From positions 1-64,000 of IMG/VR virus record IMGVR_UViG_3300037493_000871: DNA of 64,000 nt. One strand, given 5' to 3'. Source of the DNA: a virus. The translations under genes were made by a program, and so were the position numbers. Position 1 is the stretch's first letter. Every line of letters starts with the position of its first letter. This document shows, in pieces, positions 43,766 through 52,020 of this stretch. A model generated the notes under the pieces. That model was not told where the DNA came from, searched no databases, and saw only the letters and a list, made by a program, of their open reading frames with translations.

Positions 43766-45344
43766 TGACTTGTTTGTAGAGCTCCACCAAATCCATGTGC
43801 AAGTCGATCTTGTTCTGGAGCATGGTGTATAGCCGCCGCTCAACGGGGCTGCCCTGCAAGTGTGTGATGGTGACCTTGTTGGTCTGCCCTGCGCGGTGAG
43901 CGCGTGAGTTCGCTTGCAGGTAAATCTCCGTAGATGATACAGGCCCCCACCAGACAACTTGGTTCGCTCTTGTCAGGGTAATCCCGTGCGCAGTAGCTTG
44001 TGGAATGAGCAGTAGTACCCGTGTGGTGTCCTCAGTCTGGAACCGCTTGATGATTTCTGCACGTTGCGTAGCTGCAACACCGCCATGAATACACTCCACA
44101 TCGTACCCACTGCCATCTTCCGACAAGCCGATCAGTTTTGGTAGGCGCTTGGCCAGTTCCGTGCGCAGCATCTCCATAGTGTGCCGATACGGCACAAACA
44201 CCAGCACCTTGTGCCGGGACTCTTCGATCACGCTCATAAGTTCTTCAAGCCGGTTGGTCACATCGAACTCAACCACGTCTCCATCGTCCGTATAGACTGC
44301 GCCCTGCGATACCTGCAAGAGCTTGTTCAGCATAGCGGCTGCATTGACCGCGGTAATTTCGGAGCCGGCGGCCACGGTAATCATTTGCTTGCGCAGCGCC
44401 TCGTAGTACTTGGTCTGCTGCGGCGTAAGCGGCACCTCGCGGGTTGCGTACAGCATGTCGGGCAAGTCAAGGCACTCTTCCTTAGTGAACCGTATCGCGG
44501 GCTGCAGCACCTGATGCACGATGCTCTGAGCCTCTTGCCGTGGGGCCCACTTGTACTGAGTCAGCTTGAGCATCACACGGTCACGGAACGCGCCAAAGAA
44601 GCGCGGCACGGCATCAGGGTTCACGAGCTTGGCCAAGCCGTACGCATCAAGCGGAGACTGCGAAGCAGGTGTGCCCGTCATCATCCACAAGCGTGTCGTT
44701 GGTTTAATCAGCGTAGCGAGGGCTTTCCACCTGTCTGTCGTCACGCTCTTGACGGCATTGGCTTCGTCCACAATCACAAGATCAAACCCGCCAGCTTCCA
44801 GCTCTTCGCGCACTACCTTGACGCCATCGAAGTTGATGACAATAAAGTCATAGTTGCCCTTGATGATGTTCTGCCGTTGTGTGCGTGAGCCCTGCGCAAT
44901 GGCTACTGTGCGGTGCATGACCGTCTTGAACAAGTCCGAGCGCCATGCAGTCTCCATGATAGACACGGGGCAGATGATGAGCACCCGCTTGACCTTGCCT
45001 TGCTGCATTAGATAGTCAGCGGCCCATGCTGCGGCACTGGTCTTGCCTGTGCCGGCCTCGTTAAACACAAAGCAGCGGGGGTTCAGTGTGAGGAAGTCTG
45101 CAGTGGTGCGCTGGTGGTCAAACGGGGTGAACATGCCCGGCCATTTGTACCTGCCCACGATGGGGCTTGGCACGTCCTTGATACCCAGATTGCGAAGCAG
45201 TTGCACTTCATCAAACCCCCAGTTTACGAGGACTTGATCGACGTCATCTTTGCTCGCAAGTATTTTGCTTTTTGGGATAAGGGCAGTGATCTGCCCCGCC
45301 TTACGTGTGTTGAACATAAGGGCTTTGGAGTCAACGATTTGCAT
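43755..45344 (-). CDS. SNF2-family DNA helicase/ATPase
   Basis: 529 residues. Walker A NEAGTGKT (95-102) and Walker B VDEAN (192-196), preceded by a Q-like FDHQR near 75. Motif III MMTGTPASQ and motifs V/VI VVWWGPVSSTEIYLQANSRA, HRAGQ are complete. It would remodel DNA or recombination intermediates. No Shine-Dalgarno is obvious before the ATG at 45344, an oddity, and an internal Met at residue 10 is an alternative. Confidence 0.9.
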   Translation of the reverse strand: MQIVDSKALMFNTRKAGQITALIPKSKILASKDDVDQVLVNWGFDEVQLLRNLGIKDVPSPIVGRYKWPGMFTPFDHQRTTADFLTLNPRCFVFNEAGTGKTSAAAWAADYLMQQGKVKRVLIICPVSIMETAWRSDLFKTVMHRTVAIAQGSRTQRQNIIKGNYDFIVINFDGVKVVREELEAGGFDLVIVDEANAVKSVTTDRWKALATLIKPTTRLWMMTGTPASQSPLDAYGLAKLVNPDAVPRFFGAFRDRVMLKLTQYKWAPRQEAQSIVHQVLQPAIRFTKEECLDLPDMLYATREVPLTPQQTKYYEALRKQMITVAAGSEITAVNAAAMLNKLLQVSQGAVYTDDGDVVEFDVTNRLEELMSVIEESRHKVLVFVPYRHTMEMLRTELAKRLPKLIGLSEDGSGYDVECIHGGVAATQRAEIIKRFQTEDTTRVLLLIPQATAHGITLTRANQVVWWGPVSSTEIYLQANSRAHRAGQTNKVTITHLQGSPVERRLYTMLQNKIDLHMDLVELYKQVIDS

Positions 45345-45365
45345 ATAAATTTGAATAGAGGCGAC

Positions 45366-45395
45366 AAAAATAGCCGGGTAGCACTGCTACCCGGC
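45366..45395 (-). terminator. strong hairpin terminator upstream of SNF2 gene
   Basis: A perfect 10-bp stem GCCGGGTAGC / GCTACCCGGC (loop AGT on the minus strand) followed by TATTTTTG. It separates the HNH gene from the helicase and limits read-through. Confidence 0.9.
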
Positions 45396-45455
45396 AAAGA
45401 AAGACAACCATGAAACGACCCAACGAATACCCTCGCTAGGTGTTCAAATCTTACA

Positions 45456-45740
45456 TCACTTTTTACGTTCGCGCTTAGAAATTTGCGACTTCATTGCGCC
45501 CGTCTTGGTGCGTGAGAAACTTGTGTTTTCAGATTGCGGCGCGGCTCTAAGATTAGCCAGTGTGGATGTGCCGCCCTTGGACATTGCCTTCTTGTGGTCA
45601 ACGTCAACAGTTGCAGGCAGATCGCCGTGGGCTTTCTCATAGGCCCGCCGCGCCTTATGGCGCTCAGACTGAGCAGCCAGTTGTTTTGGGGTGCCTTGGT
45701 ACCGCTCGTATTCCATTTTGAAATTGCGTGGTTTAGCCAT
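45456..45740 (-). CDS. small HNH endonuclease
   Basis: 94 residues, very basic. DVDHKKAMSKGG (46-57) with Asp48-His49, then ANLRA with Asn63, and SENTSF form the HNH core. The ATG at 45740 overlaps the exonuclease end by 8 bp. Could be a mobile endonuclease or a packaging/recombination nuclease. Confidence 0.82.
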   Translation of the reverse strand: MAKPRNFKMEYERYQGTPKQLAAQSERHKARRAYEKAHGDLPATVDVDHKKAMSKGGTSTLANLRAAPQSENTSFSRTKTGAMKSQISKRERKK

Positions 45741-46395
45741 GATGGTGATCGCAAGAAAATACAGGACAAAATTTACAGAGGGCTGACGACCGAGGGTTCC
45801 ATACCCCCACGTCAACGGCTGCTTCGATAGCCCCGGCTCTGCCTGCCCATTTCGACAGAATCTCGGGAAGTTGTGTGCGCTTGAACTGAGCCTTGATGAT
45901 GTCCCCAACCACCACAAAAAGCAAGACCCCTTTGACGGTATCTACTGATGGGTGGTGCAGCATAATCATTGCGGCCATAAGTTCGAGCTGTGCGGTGTCA
46001 GCGAACCGGCTTGACTTGCCGGTCTTGTAGTCTGCTACGCGAGCTGTCTTGCCGTCTGGGCTGATGACGAGGTAGTCAGGTATCCCGCGCATCCATACGT
46101 CTTTGTCAAAAAATCCACACGGGCTAAAGTCAGCTCGGATGGCCATGCGCTCTTCGCATCGGATGTCTCCTGCCGCGGCAGCGAGAGGTTCCACGAATGG
46201 GCGGTACGCCGCAAAAGTTGCAGGTAGGTCGGCTCCATCTTTGATAAAGTCTTCAAACGCTTTGTGTACTGCGGTGCCATAGAGAGTTGCATCGGTGTCT
46301 TTTGATTTAAATTTTTTGAGAATACGAACTTCGTGGTAGCGCCGTGGGCACCCCTCGTAATCTTTGATGGACGAATAAGAATGAGCGAGTGCCAT
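45733..46395 (-). CDS. Cas4/RecB-like exonuclease with Fe-S cluster
   Basis: 220 residues. Cys16 in GCPRRY and Cys207, Cys210 and Cys215 near the C-terminus match the four-Cys iron-sulphur arrangement of Cas4 and AddB-type nucleases. GTAVH (40-44), Asp107 in GIPDY, Asp122-x-Lys124 in ADYKTG, and Gln136 form the PD-(D/E)XK active site. Expected to be a DNA exonuclease in recombination or replication. Adjacent to polymerase. Confidence 0.85.
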   Translation of the reverse strand: MALAHSYSSIKDYEGCPRRYHEVRILKKFKSKDTDATLYGTAVHKAFEDFIKDGADLPATFAAYRPFVEPLAAAAGDIRCEERMAIRADFSPCGFFDKDVWMRGIPDYLVISPDGKTARVADYKTGKSSRFADTAQLELMAAMIMLHHPSVDTVKGVLLFVVVGDIIKAQFKRTQLPEILSKWAGRAGAIEAAVDVGVWNPRSSALCKFCPVFSCDHHHG

Positions 46396-46402
46396 AGGAA
46401 TG

Positions 46403-46428
46403 AACTAGGTTTGTTGGGGCCCCTAGTT
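46403..46428 (-). other. inverted repeat between polymerase and exonuclease
   Basis: AACTAGG / CCTAGTT pairs across a 12-base gap at the end of the polymerase gene, with no T run after it. It may fold over the ribosome site of the exonuclease gene. Weak evidence. Confidence 0.4.
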
Positions 46429-49166
46429 TAACAGTCCCCGTACGATTCGCCCATCCCTGATTCACAGGCCAAAGGCAAGCCTGTCGCCCACTTGGGGTTC
46501 CAGCTCATGCACTCCTCCAGATAGGCTTGCGCCTCCTTGGCTTCTTCCTTCTTGGCGATGATGGCGATCGCATCATGCACAGTCAGCACCACCTTGTACC
46601 GCTTGGCTACGCGCAGCATCTGTTCGGCCACCACCTGCCTAGCTACCGCTTGGCATACGTTCTCCACGCAGTTATGAACTACAAAGGGTTCCGAATGACC
46701 TCGGACCATGAAGCGCGTTCTGGGTCCGGCGTTGAGGAGGTCATAGACAGGTTCCGGTGCCAGCGAAACGCGAGAGTCGATCTCGAAATACCCGTTACCG
46801 CATGTGCTTTCCGCAAGTCCACCGGCAGTGACCCCCTGCGGTTGGTCGCTTGTACCGCCATCGACACCCATCGGCAGTTTTCCGGGGTATACGACCCGTT
46901 GTTGTCCCGTCGATCCAACGTCAACCCCGAAGCGTAAGTTGGCCCCATGTCGGCCCAGAACGCCTCGAAAGACTGTTGCCATGCTGCGCATACAGTAACC
47001 CCACGCGCCCCGTAGTTGTGCCATGCCTGATGTGAGGGCAGTCGGCATCGGTCGCGCATCGACCTCCACACCCAATATGCGGGATGTTTGGACATTGCGT
47101 GCGTCTGGATTTTTGCCCCCACCATGCACCCGCACGAGGGGTGTCCCCCACGCTTGGCGTACTTCTCCGTGTCGATCGCTGCCCGTGTTACGCAACCCCC
47201 GCACTGGCATTGGAACTTCCACAGCGACCTGCGACCGTCCGACCCCATGTAGTGCAGGGCCGTCAGGTATCCGAACTTCTGCCCGGTGTAATCCTTCGCA
47301 CGCTGATGCATCGCGCCAACCTTTCTCTGTAAGTACTTTGTGGTCCGGCGTCATCCGAACACCGTCTACCACGATGGTATGCTTTTCGCCTTGGTATGTC
47401 AACCCGCCATGTTGCACCCATTCAACCCCGTCCCAAACTTGATCGTCTTGTCGCACCGATCCGATAGGAATCCACCCCCGATGCGTTAGGACTTGAGTAT
47501 CTCCTGCCAAACATTTGCCTCCATAGATACGCACAGGCAGCCCCTTGGATGTGTACACAAGCTCGCGCTTGCCCTCGTCGCCAATGTGAGCCCGTAGGCC
47601 CGGGTACTGGATGTGCAACCCATTGGGTAGGGTCAAGCCCGCGCCGGGTATTGCGTTCACAATGCCTATTGCATCGACCTGAATAGACTGGCCCTGCATC
47701 AACGCCGTAAGGCCGTTGCCGGCCCGTTGCCAGAACGCTGCGATGTGCCCTGCACTAGACCTGTATGCGTCAATAATGCGCTTGGCTTCTTCCAGAGTAA
47801 CTTCAACCCCTGCCTGTGTCTTTAAGAACGCCTTGAGCTTAACGTGCCCAACGCCATAGCCTGCGCCCAGCACAACCGTCTTGCCCACCTGCCGCTGGCT
47901 ACCTGCTCCGGTGGTCACCTGCTCCACGGGGATGCCGTAAATCTTGGATGCCATCAGGCTGTACACGTCCTGCTTGTCCCTGAATGCTTGCAGCAAGTCC
48001 TCCTGCCCGGCCAGCCAAGCCAGCACACGGGCCTCAATCTGCGCGGAGTCACAGTCAATCACCACGTAACCTTCTGGGGCCCTGATGGCCTTCTTGATCT
48101 TGCCAGCGTCTGCGCCGCGTGACGGCAGGTTCTGCAGGTTTACAGAGTCTTGGCCAGACCAGCGACCAGAATGGGCCCCGTAGTAACGCAGAGGTACAGG
48201 AAACTTACCTCGACCAGACATGCCAATAAAGCGTTGCGTACGAGTCTCTTCAAGTGTTGTCTTGTTTCCAAGGCGGGCGGCGACAAGCATTTGGACTCGT
48301 ACATCAGGGTGCTCCATCAACTCTTTGAATGCATCATCGGTTTTGGCAAATGCATAGGCCAGCTTCTTGGTAGTGGCGCTGATCTTCGTGGGCGGCACAA
48401 CGCCGTAGTTCTCCAGCACCAAGGCAAACTTGGGGTTTGACATGAGCAGCTTCTTGATGCCATCCATGCCCTCGCTGAAGATCGTATGCACGTACTCGGG
48501 CTCGGCGTCTTTCAGCATGAAGTCCCGCACACTCTCCATCAAGGCTTCCTTGCGGTCTTTGACTTCTTCCAGATGCGCAACCAGCATGGGTTTGTCTAAT
48601 ATTAGAACGGGGTCGATGAACATGCGCAGCGTCAGGTCAATCAGCTTGAGCTCGGACTTGGGGAACCCAAGGTTCATGTACTGCATGAACAAGTCGTAAG
48701 TCAGGTTCACGTCATTGCAGCAGTACTCACCGTAGCGTTCCAACTCATGCCATGTGAAGTCAGCGTAGTGCTTGCCCTTGGCGTTGTCCACCTCGTTGCC
48801 CTTCACACCAGCCACCATGCGTTCAGCTTGCGCTTTGAGACTGTGCGACCTCTCATGCGGGTACAGCGCACGAGACATACCCATAATGTCTACCCACGCC
48901 ATCGGGTCAACGCCGTAGTGCCACTTCAGCACAGCACCATCGAACGCAGTGTTCTGGCACACCACGATCTTGTCCGACCAATCAATGCTGGCCAGCACGC
49001 GCTCTACGTCAGGCTTAGGCACCCATACGGTTGGGCCGTTGTCGATCTTGTATGCGAACCCAATGGTTTCCCACTGGGGCCCACGCACGTACTCTTCGGT
49101 CGTCAGCTTGGAGAAGCCAAAGTCCTGTGAGTAGTAAGTTTCTAGGTCGATTGTTAGGATGCTCAT
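46428..49166 (-). CDS. family A DNA polymerase with intein
   Basis: 912-residue precursor; after splicing 631 residues. The N-terminal 3'-5' exonuclease starts ILTIDLETY (Asp7, Glu9). Polymerase motif A is DCDSAQIEARVLA (about 368-380), motif B RQVGKTVVLGAGYG (about 420-435), motif C VHDA near 862 (the usual HDE is HDA). The intein occupies residues 552-832, between YGGK and CVENVCQAVARQ, where other polymerases read KLVENV. No 5'-3' nuclease domain. One palindrome copy lies at 48595-48606. The start overlaps the next gene's stop (ATGA). Confidence 0.93.
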   Translation of the reverse strand: MSILTIDLETYYSQDFGFSKLTTEEYVRGPQWETIGFAYKIDNGPTVWVPKPDVERVLASIDWSDKIVVCQNTAFDGAVLKWHYGVDPMAWVDIMGMSRALYPHERSHSLKAQAERMVAGVKGNEVDNAKGKHYADFTWHELERYGEYCCNDVNLTYDLFMQYMNLGFPKSELKLIDLTLRMFIDPVLILDKPMLVAHLEEVKDRKEALMESVRDFMLKDAEPEYVHTIFSEGMDGIKKLLMSNPKFALVLENYGVVPPTKISATTKKLAYAFAKTDDAFKELMEHPDVRVQMLVAARLGNKTTLEETRTQRFIGMSGRGKFPVPLRYYGAHSGRWSGQDSVNLQNLPSRGADAGKIKKAIRAPEGYVVIDCDSAQIEARVLAWLAGQEDLLQAFRDKQDVYSLMASKIYGIPVEQVTTGAGSQRQVGKTVVLGAGYGVGHVKLKAFLKTQAGVEVTLEEAKRIIDAYRSSAGHIAAFWQRAGNGLTALMQGQSIQVDAIGIVNAIPGAGLTLPNGLHIQYPGLRAHIGDEGKRELVYTSKGLPVRIYGGKCLAGDTQVLTHRGWIPIGSVRQDDQVWDGVEWVQHGGLTYQGEKHTIVVDGVRMTPDHKVLTEKGWRDASACEGLHRAEVRIPDGPALHGVGRSQVAVEVPMPVRGLRNTGSDRHGEVRQAWGTPLVRVHGGGKNPDARNVQTSRILGVEVDARPMPTALTSGMAQLRGAWGYCMRSMATVFRGVLGRHGANLRFGVDVGSTGQQRVVYPGKLPMGVDGGTSDQPQGVTAGGLAESTCGNGYFEIDSRVSLAPEPVYDLLNAGPRTRFMVRGHSEPFVVHNCVENVCQAVARQVVAEQMLRVAKRYKVVLTVHDAIAIIAKKEEAKEAQAYLEECMSWNPKWATGLPLACESGMGESYGDC
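46671..47513 (-). mobile_element. intein in DNA polymerase
   Basis: 281 residues. N-terminal block A begins CLAGDTQVLTHRGW with Cys1 (precursor 552). Block B is MTPDHKVLT with Thr55 and His58 of the intein. The end is VYDLLNAGPRTRFMV then FVVHN, block F/G with the penultimate His and Asn832, followed by Cys833. No LAGLIDADG or in-frame HNH is present. About 190 residues between blocks have no family signature in this frame but are free of stops. An HNH gene overlaps this part in another frame. Confidence 0.93.
46679..47311 (-). CDS. HNH homing endonuclease nested in intein (+1 frame)
   Basis: 210 residues, same strand as the polymerase but shifted by +1. The ATG lies in the codons right after block B, with GAAAGG 8-9 bases upstream; the TAG falls 5 bases before the intein's last Asn codon. 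Cysteines 35, 37, 40, 60 and 62 look zinc-binding. The core (80-159) has WRSMRDRC, YGARGVTVC, W111, TLDRRDNNGSY and NCRWV, the hallmark of phage HNH homing enzymes. Residues about 165-185 look like a HTH. It would cut intein-free polymerase genes. Confidence 0.85.
   Translation of the reverse strand: MHQRAKDYTGQKFGYLTALHYMGSDGRRSLWKFQCQCGGCVTRAAIDTEKYAKRGGHPSCGCMVGAKIQTHAMSKHPAYWVWRSMRDRCRLPSHQAWHNYGARGVTVCAAWQQSFEAFWADMGPTYASGLTLDRRDNNGSYTPENCRWVSMAVQATNRRGSLPVDLRKAHAVTGISRSTLAFRWHRNLSMTSSTPDPERASWSEVIRNPL
48595..48606. repeat. TCTAATATTAGA palindrome, copy 1
   Basis: Inside the polymerase exonuclease region, encoding LIL of VLILDKP. The most leftward copy, 5.7 kb from its neighbour. Confidence 0.85.
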
Positions 49167-49636
49167 TTATAGAGATCCCGCGGATTGATGTTGGTAATGC
49201 CTGTGCCCGTGACGAAAGAAGCCTGTATCGCAGCGGTCATGGCCTGTTGGGTACCCACCATACTGTTCGCTATGCTTTTCCCATAATGCCGACTTTGCGT
49301 GCTGTATCGCAGTGTCTGCTCTTCCTTCTCGTCATTCGGGCGCATCATGTTGTACACGGTCGTTGCAGTGAACCGCTCTCGCTTCGCTGCGGTAAACGCT
49401 TGCTGCAGTGCCTCGCGCTCGTAAGGGGTAAGAAACCAAAACTCTACGGATTCGTCGGCTACCCGTACTGCGTTCTCGTCATCTCTGCGCGGCGCAAAAT
49501 CACGGTCCATCATGCGTTCAAGATACCGAAGCCGTGGGCTGTCGTAGACTTGCGGCGTTTGCCCACTAATTGGCCCGAAGAAGTCATCGGGTCTTGTTTC
49601 GAGGGCCTCAATAATCATTTCAATTGCTGGGTTCAT
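49163..49636 (-). CDS. unknown 157-residue protein
   Basis: Charged, helical, with an Arg-rich LRYLERMMDRDFAPRRDDEN middle and a C-terminal part rich in Ala, Thr and Gly. Overlaps polymerase and the VRR-NUC gene by 4 bp each. Not recognised. Possibly a polymerase partner by location. Confidence 0.65.
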   Translation of the reverse strand: MNPAIEMIIEALETRPDDFFGPISGQTPQVYDSPRLRYLERMMDRDFAPRRDDENAVRVADESVEFWFLTPYEREALQQAFTAAKRERFTATTVYNMMRPNDEKEEQTLRYSTQSRHYGKSIANSMVGTQQAMTAAIQASFVTGTGITNINPRDLYK

Positions 49637-49938
49637 GGTGCTACGTTCTCCGCCATTTTGATGTGAATAAGGATGTCATTTAGGTTGGCCTCGTTGACGA
49701 CTAGGGAGACCCCGCCAGCCTTTTTAATGTCTTCAAGGTGTTTGTCTTGCAGTGCAGTTGTCTTGCCCTTGCCCGCCTTGGCCTCGATCGCAATGAAGTA
49801 TCCCTTGACGCAGCACAGGAAGTCCGGCACGCCACTGTTGCCAAATGCTGAGCCAATAGGCATAGCGAAGTACACGCCATGCTCCTTCAAGATCGCCTTG
49901 ATCTTGGCTTTGACTTTTGCTTCAGGCGTTTGTGCCAT
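49633..49938 (-). CDS. VRR-NUC nuclease
   Basis: 101 residues. SGVPDFLCC (35-43) with Asp39, IEAKAG with Glu52 and Lys54, then Gln64 form the PD-(D/E)XK site of the compact VRR-NUC type. Such enzymes cut branched DNA. It overlaps the DUF3310 gene by 17 bp. Confidence 0.85.
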   Translation of the reverse strand: MAQTPEAKVKAKIKAILKEHGVYFAMPIGSAFGNSGVPDFLCCVKGYFIAIEAKAGKGKTTALQDKHLEDIKKAGGVSLVVNEANLNDILIHIKMAENVAP

Positions 49939-50179
49939 ATTTGGTTTCCATTTCGATCAGCAGGTCAACTTCATGCTTGATCTTTTGCAGGTCTTCAAAG
50001 CGTTTGCTTGCCGGTTTGTTGCGCCAGCGTGTGATGCGCTTGACGATGCAGCCCTCAAGAAAATTCAAGTTGTTCGCGGAGATGTACTCCACAGGCTGAA
50101 TAGGTTTGTCCTTGTAGTGGTTGCCCGCAACCTGCACATCCAGTGCGCTTGCTGAACCTGTGTCTGCTCGTTCAATCAT
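49922..50179 (-). CDS. DUF3310-like protein
   Basis: 85 residues. GNHYKDKPIQPVEYISANNL (19-38) and FLEGCIVKRITRW then KIKHEVDLL are the DUF3310 pattern, a family common in phages and sometimes called nucleotide kinase without proof. Function unknown. Confidence 0.85.
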   Translation of the reverse strand: MIERADTGSASALDVQVAGNHYKDKPIQPVEYISANNLNFLEGCIVKRITRWRNKPASKRFEDLQKIKHEVDLLIEMETKYGTNA

Positions 50180-50472
50180 CGTGTTACCTTTGGGTTAGGG
50201 AGGTGAATAATGGACCCTGCATGGATGTTTGCAAGGGGGAGGAGGGAGGTGTGGCCCGTACCGAACTGCTTGTACTTGAGCCCCTCATCGTCGTCGAGTA
50301 GCCCTGCCTTGTGTCGGCTCTTGAAGTGCGGGTCCGTGGCAAAGATGCTAGGGCGGGGGTCTTCTTTCCACCGAAACGGTGACAGGGGCGGAGTGGGTTT
50401 ATCTGAGCGCATCACAAAGCATCCTTTAGAGGGGTCGTATTTAATCATATCCATGACTTGAATGGTTGTCAT
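50176..50472 (-). CDS. unknown 98-residue protein
   Basis: Starts MTTIQVMDMIKYDPSKG, with Pro-rich middle and HTSLLPLANIHAG near the end. No family recognised. Overlaps both neighbours by 4 bp. Confidence 0.62.
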   Translation of the reverse strand: MTTIQVMDMIKYDPSKGCFVMRSDKPTPPLSPFRWKEDPRPSIFATDPHFKSRHKAGLLDDDEGLKYKQFGTGHTSLLPLANIHAGSIIHLPNPKVTR

Positions 50473-50681
50473 TGTTGCCTCGCTTCCAACATGGCGTCTG
50501 CCATTTCATAAGCAAATACGGACGTGACGCAGGCTTCGTGTGATGTAAGGTCAAGATTTTTATTGCGCTCCACAAGGCCCTGCATCGCCTTGGCTGCAAA
50601 GTAGTCGCGCAGGGTCATGCCAAGGTACATGGGGTCATTGGGAGTCGGGAAGGCCGCACCTCCGACGTTGTCTTTGCTCAT
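50469..50681 (-). CDS. small protein with GMTLRDYFAAKAMQ motif
   Basis: 70 residues from ATG 50681, with AAGGAG upstream. The words GAAFP and GMTLRDYFAAKAMQ occur in a very widespread phage/prophage family of unknown function. A second helix ends the protein. Confidence 0.75.
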   Translation of the reverse strand: MSKDNVGGAAFPTPNDPMYLGMTLRDYFAAKAMQGLVERNKNLDLTSHEACVTSVFAYEMADAMLEARQQ

Positions 50682-51016
50682 TTCTTCTCCTTCTTTGGTC
50701 GTGGTCGTAAGATGGGCGGGGTCTCGACAAGCCACAGTGAGTAGGACTTGGTGCGATGGTCTTTGTACTGGCGCACAGCATGCAGCTTGGTCAAGCCTTT
50801 GTTCTGCATGAAGCGATGCAACGCCTTGCGCACGGCTTGGAACTCGTCGTTGGGTATCTGGAGCGCTTGATTGAACTCAAGCAGCTTCTCGAACTTATCG
50901 TCATGCGCAGTCTTGCCCTTGATTGACCTGCCGCACACCACCGGGATGGGCACCAGCTTGACAACATCTTCGCCAGTGAAGGGGTTCACTCGCCCCACAA
51001 ATTTAGTTACGTTCAT
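50678..51016 (-). CDS. unknown 112-residue basic protein
   Basis: N-terminal beta-like words (FVGRVNPFTGEDVVKLVP), then helical, with a strongly basic C-terminal PRPKKEKK. Four-base overlaps on both sides. Not recognised. Confidence 0.62.
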   Translation of the reverse strand: MNVTKFVGRVNPFTGEDVVKLVPIPVVCGRSIKGKTAHDDKFEKLLEFNQALQIPNDEFQAVRKALHRFMQNKGLTKLHAVRQYKDHRTKSYSLWLVETPPILRPRPKKEKK

Positions 51017-51324
51017 TTGAACCCCTCCGCCTTGGCGATCGCGTCCCGGGCCAAGTCAAACGCTTTTACGATCTCGTCATTTCTGTCGGGGTCATAGCAA
51101 TGGTTCATCATGAGGTACAGCGCGGTAAGCAGCTCGGGAGCAGCGGCCATCAAGCACGCGTTTGCCTTGGCGTTTTTGAGCGTAGAACGCTTGTCGCCCT
51201 TGACTCTGGCCAATGGTGCGAACCCGCCAGACTCGCAAGTGATTGTGAACTCTCCGTTTATACCTTCACGGTAATGCCACGGTCCCGGTGTGTAAAGTCC
51301 AATGTTTTCAAATGCTTCGTTCAT
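51013..51324 (-). CDS. unknown protein with AAAPELL motif
   Basis: 103 residues from ATG 51324. TPGPWHY near 12-18 and NACLMAAAPELLTALYLM at about 56-73 match a widespread phage family of unknown role. The longer frame to 51369 overlaps the next gene more and is rejected. Confidence 0.7.
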   Translation of the reverse strand: MNEAFENIGLYTPGPWHYREGINGEFTITCESGGFAPLARVKGDKRSTLKNAKANACLMAAAPELLTALYLMMNHCYDPDRNDEIVKAFDLARDAIAKAEGFK

Positions 51325-51560
51325 TTCTCGCTCCTTGGGTGTGGTGCATCTTCGGGAGTGTCGATGCACATATAAACGGCAGTGAACTGGCCGCGCTTGG
51401 GCGCGTTCCAGCGGTCGATGTAAACACCAAACACCTTTGGCATCTGTGTGTACAGGTTAGGCACGTTGACCTTGAGCGCCGTAGCGATCTCTTCGATCGT
51501 CATGCCGTCCTCTGAGGCTTGCAGCAGCTCACGTATGGCTTGCTGTCGGTTAACGGTCAT
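51321..51560 (-). CDS. winged-helix DNA-binding protein
   Basis: 79 residues. RELLQASEDGMTIEEIATAL (10-29) then VNVPNLYTQM is an HTH, followed by a two-strand wing. Overlaps the 51550 gene by 11 bp. Possible transcription regulator of the early block. Confidence 0.65.
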   Translation of the reverse strand: MTVNRQQAIRELLQASEDGMTIEEIATALKVNVPNLYTQMPKVFGVYIDRWNAPKRGQFTAVYMCIDTPEDAPHPRSEK

Positions 51561-52020
51561 TCTTTTCTTTCAACTTGGCTTCGATGTTCTCCCAAAACTT
51601 AGCACAGTCAGCATACATTGCAAGTCCGGGCCAGCATTCAAGTGCTTCCTCATCCGTCAGTGCAATCCATGTGCGCTCTTTCTTAGGCCATGTCCTTGCC
51701 ATGTCACCACACAGCGGACAAACAATGTCTTGCATCGTCAAGGATGCCCCTTGCTGCGGCTGTGCCACCAACGCATTCAAGCGTTCAATCTCTCGTTCTG
51801 CTTTATCAAGTGCATCGCGGTCATGCACATCGCTTCCGCAAACAGGGCACCCGTCTTGCTCATGTGGCTGTGCTGGCTGTGCAAAGGCGGCTTTACCAAC
51901 TTCGTCACACACCGTACGATTTAAGTCTTTTAGGCTTTGCATGGTTGCATCTGGCAGGTCATATTGACGACTGACGTAGACCATCTTGTCGGGGTCGGTA
52001 GGGTGTGGTTTAAGTGGCAT
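51550..52020 (-). CDS. zinc-finger-like phage protein
   Basis: 156 residues with CPVCG (about 58-62) and CPLCG (about 100-104) knuckles, then a helix and LTDEEALECWPG, ending EAKLKEKNDR. The C-terminal LTDEEA...KLKEKN pattern is shared with the next gene (52010). Related proteins are common but uncharacterised. Confidence 0.65.
   Translation of the reverse strand: MPLKPHPTDPDKMVYVSRQYDLPDATMQSLKDLNRTVCDEVGKAAFAQPAQPHEQDGCPVCGSDVHDRDALDKAEREIERLNALVAQPQQGASLTMQDIVCPLCGDMARTWPKKERTWIALTDEEALECWPGLAMYADCAKFWENIEAKLKEKNDR

Noticed and set aside
46679-47311. The nested HNH frame as a mere shadow of the intein
   Set aside because: It contains the full ordered HNH signature (WRSMRDRC, YGARG, TLDRRDNNGSY, NCRWV) that chance would not give, so it is kept as a gene.
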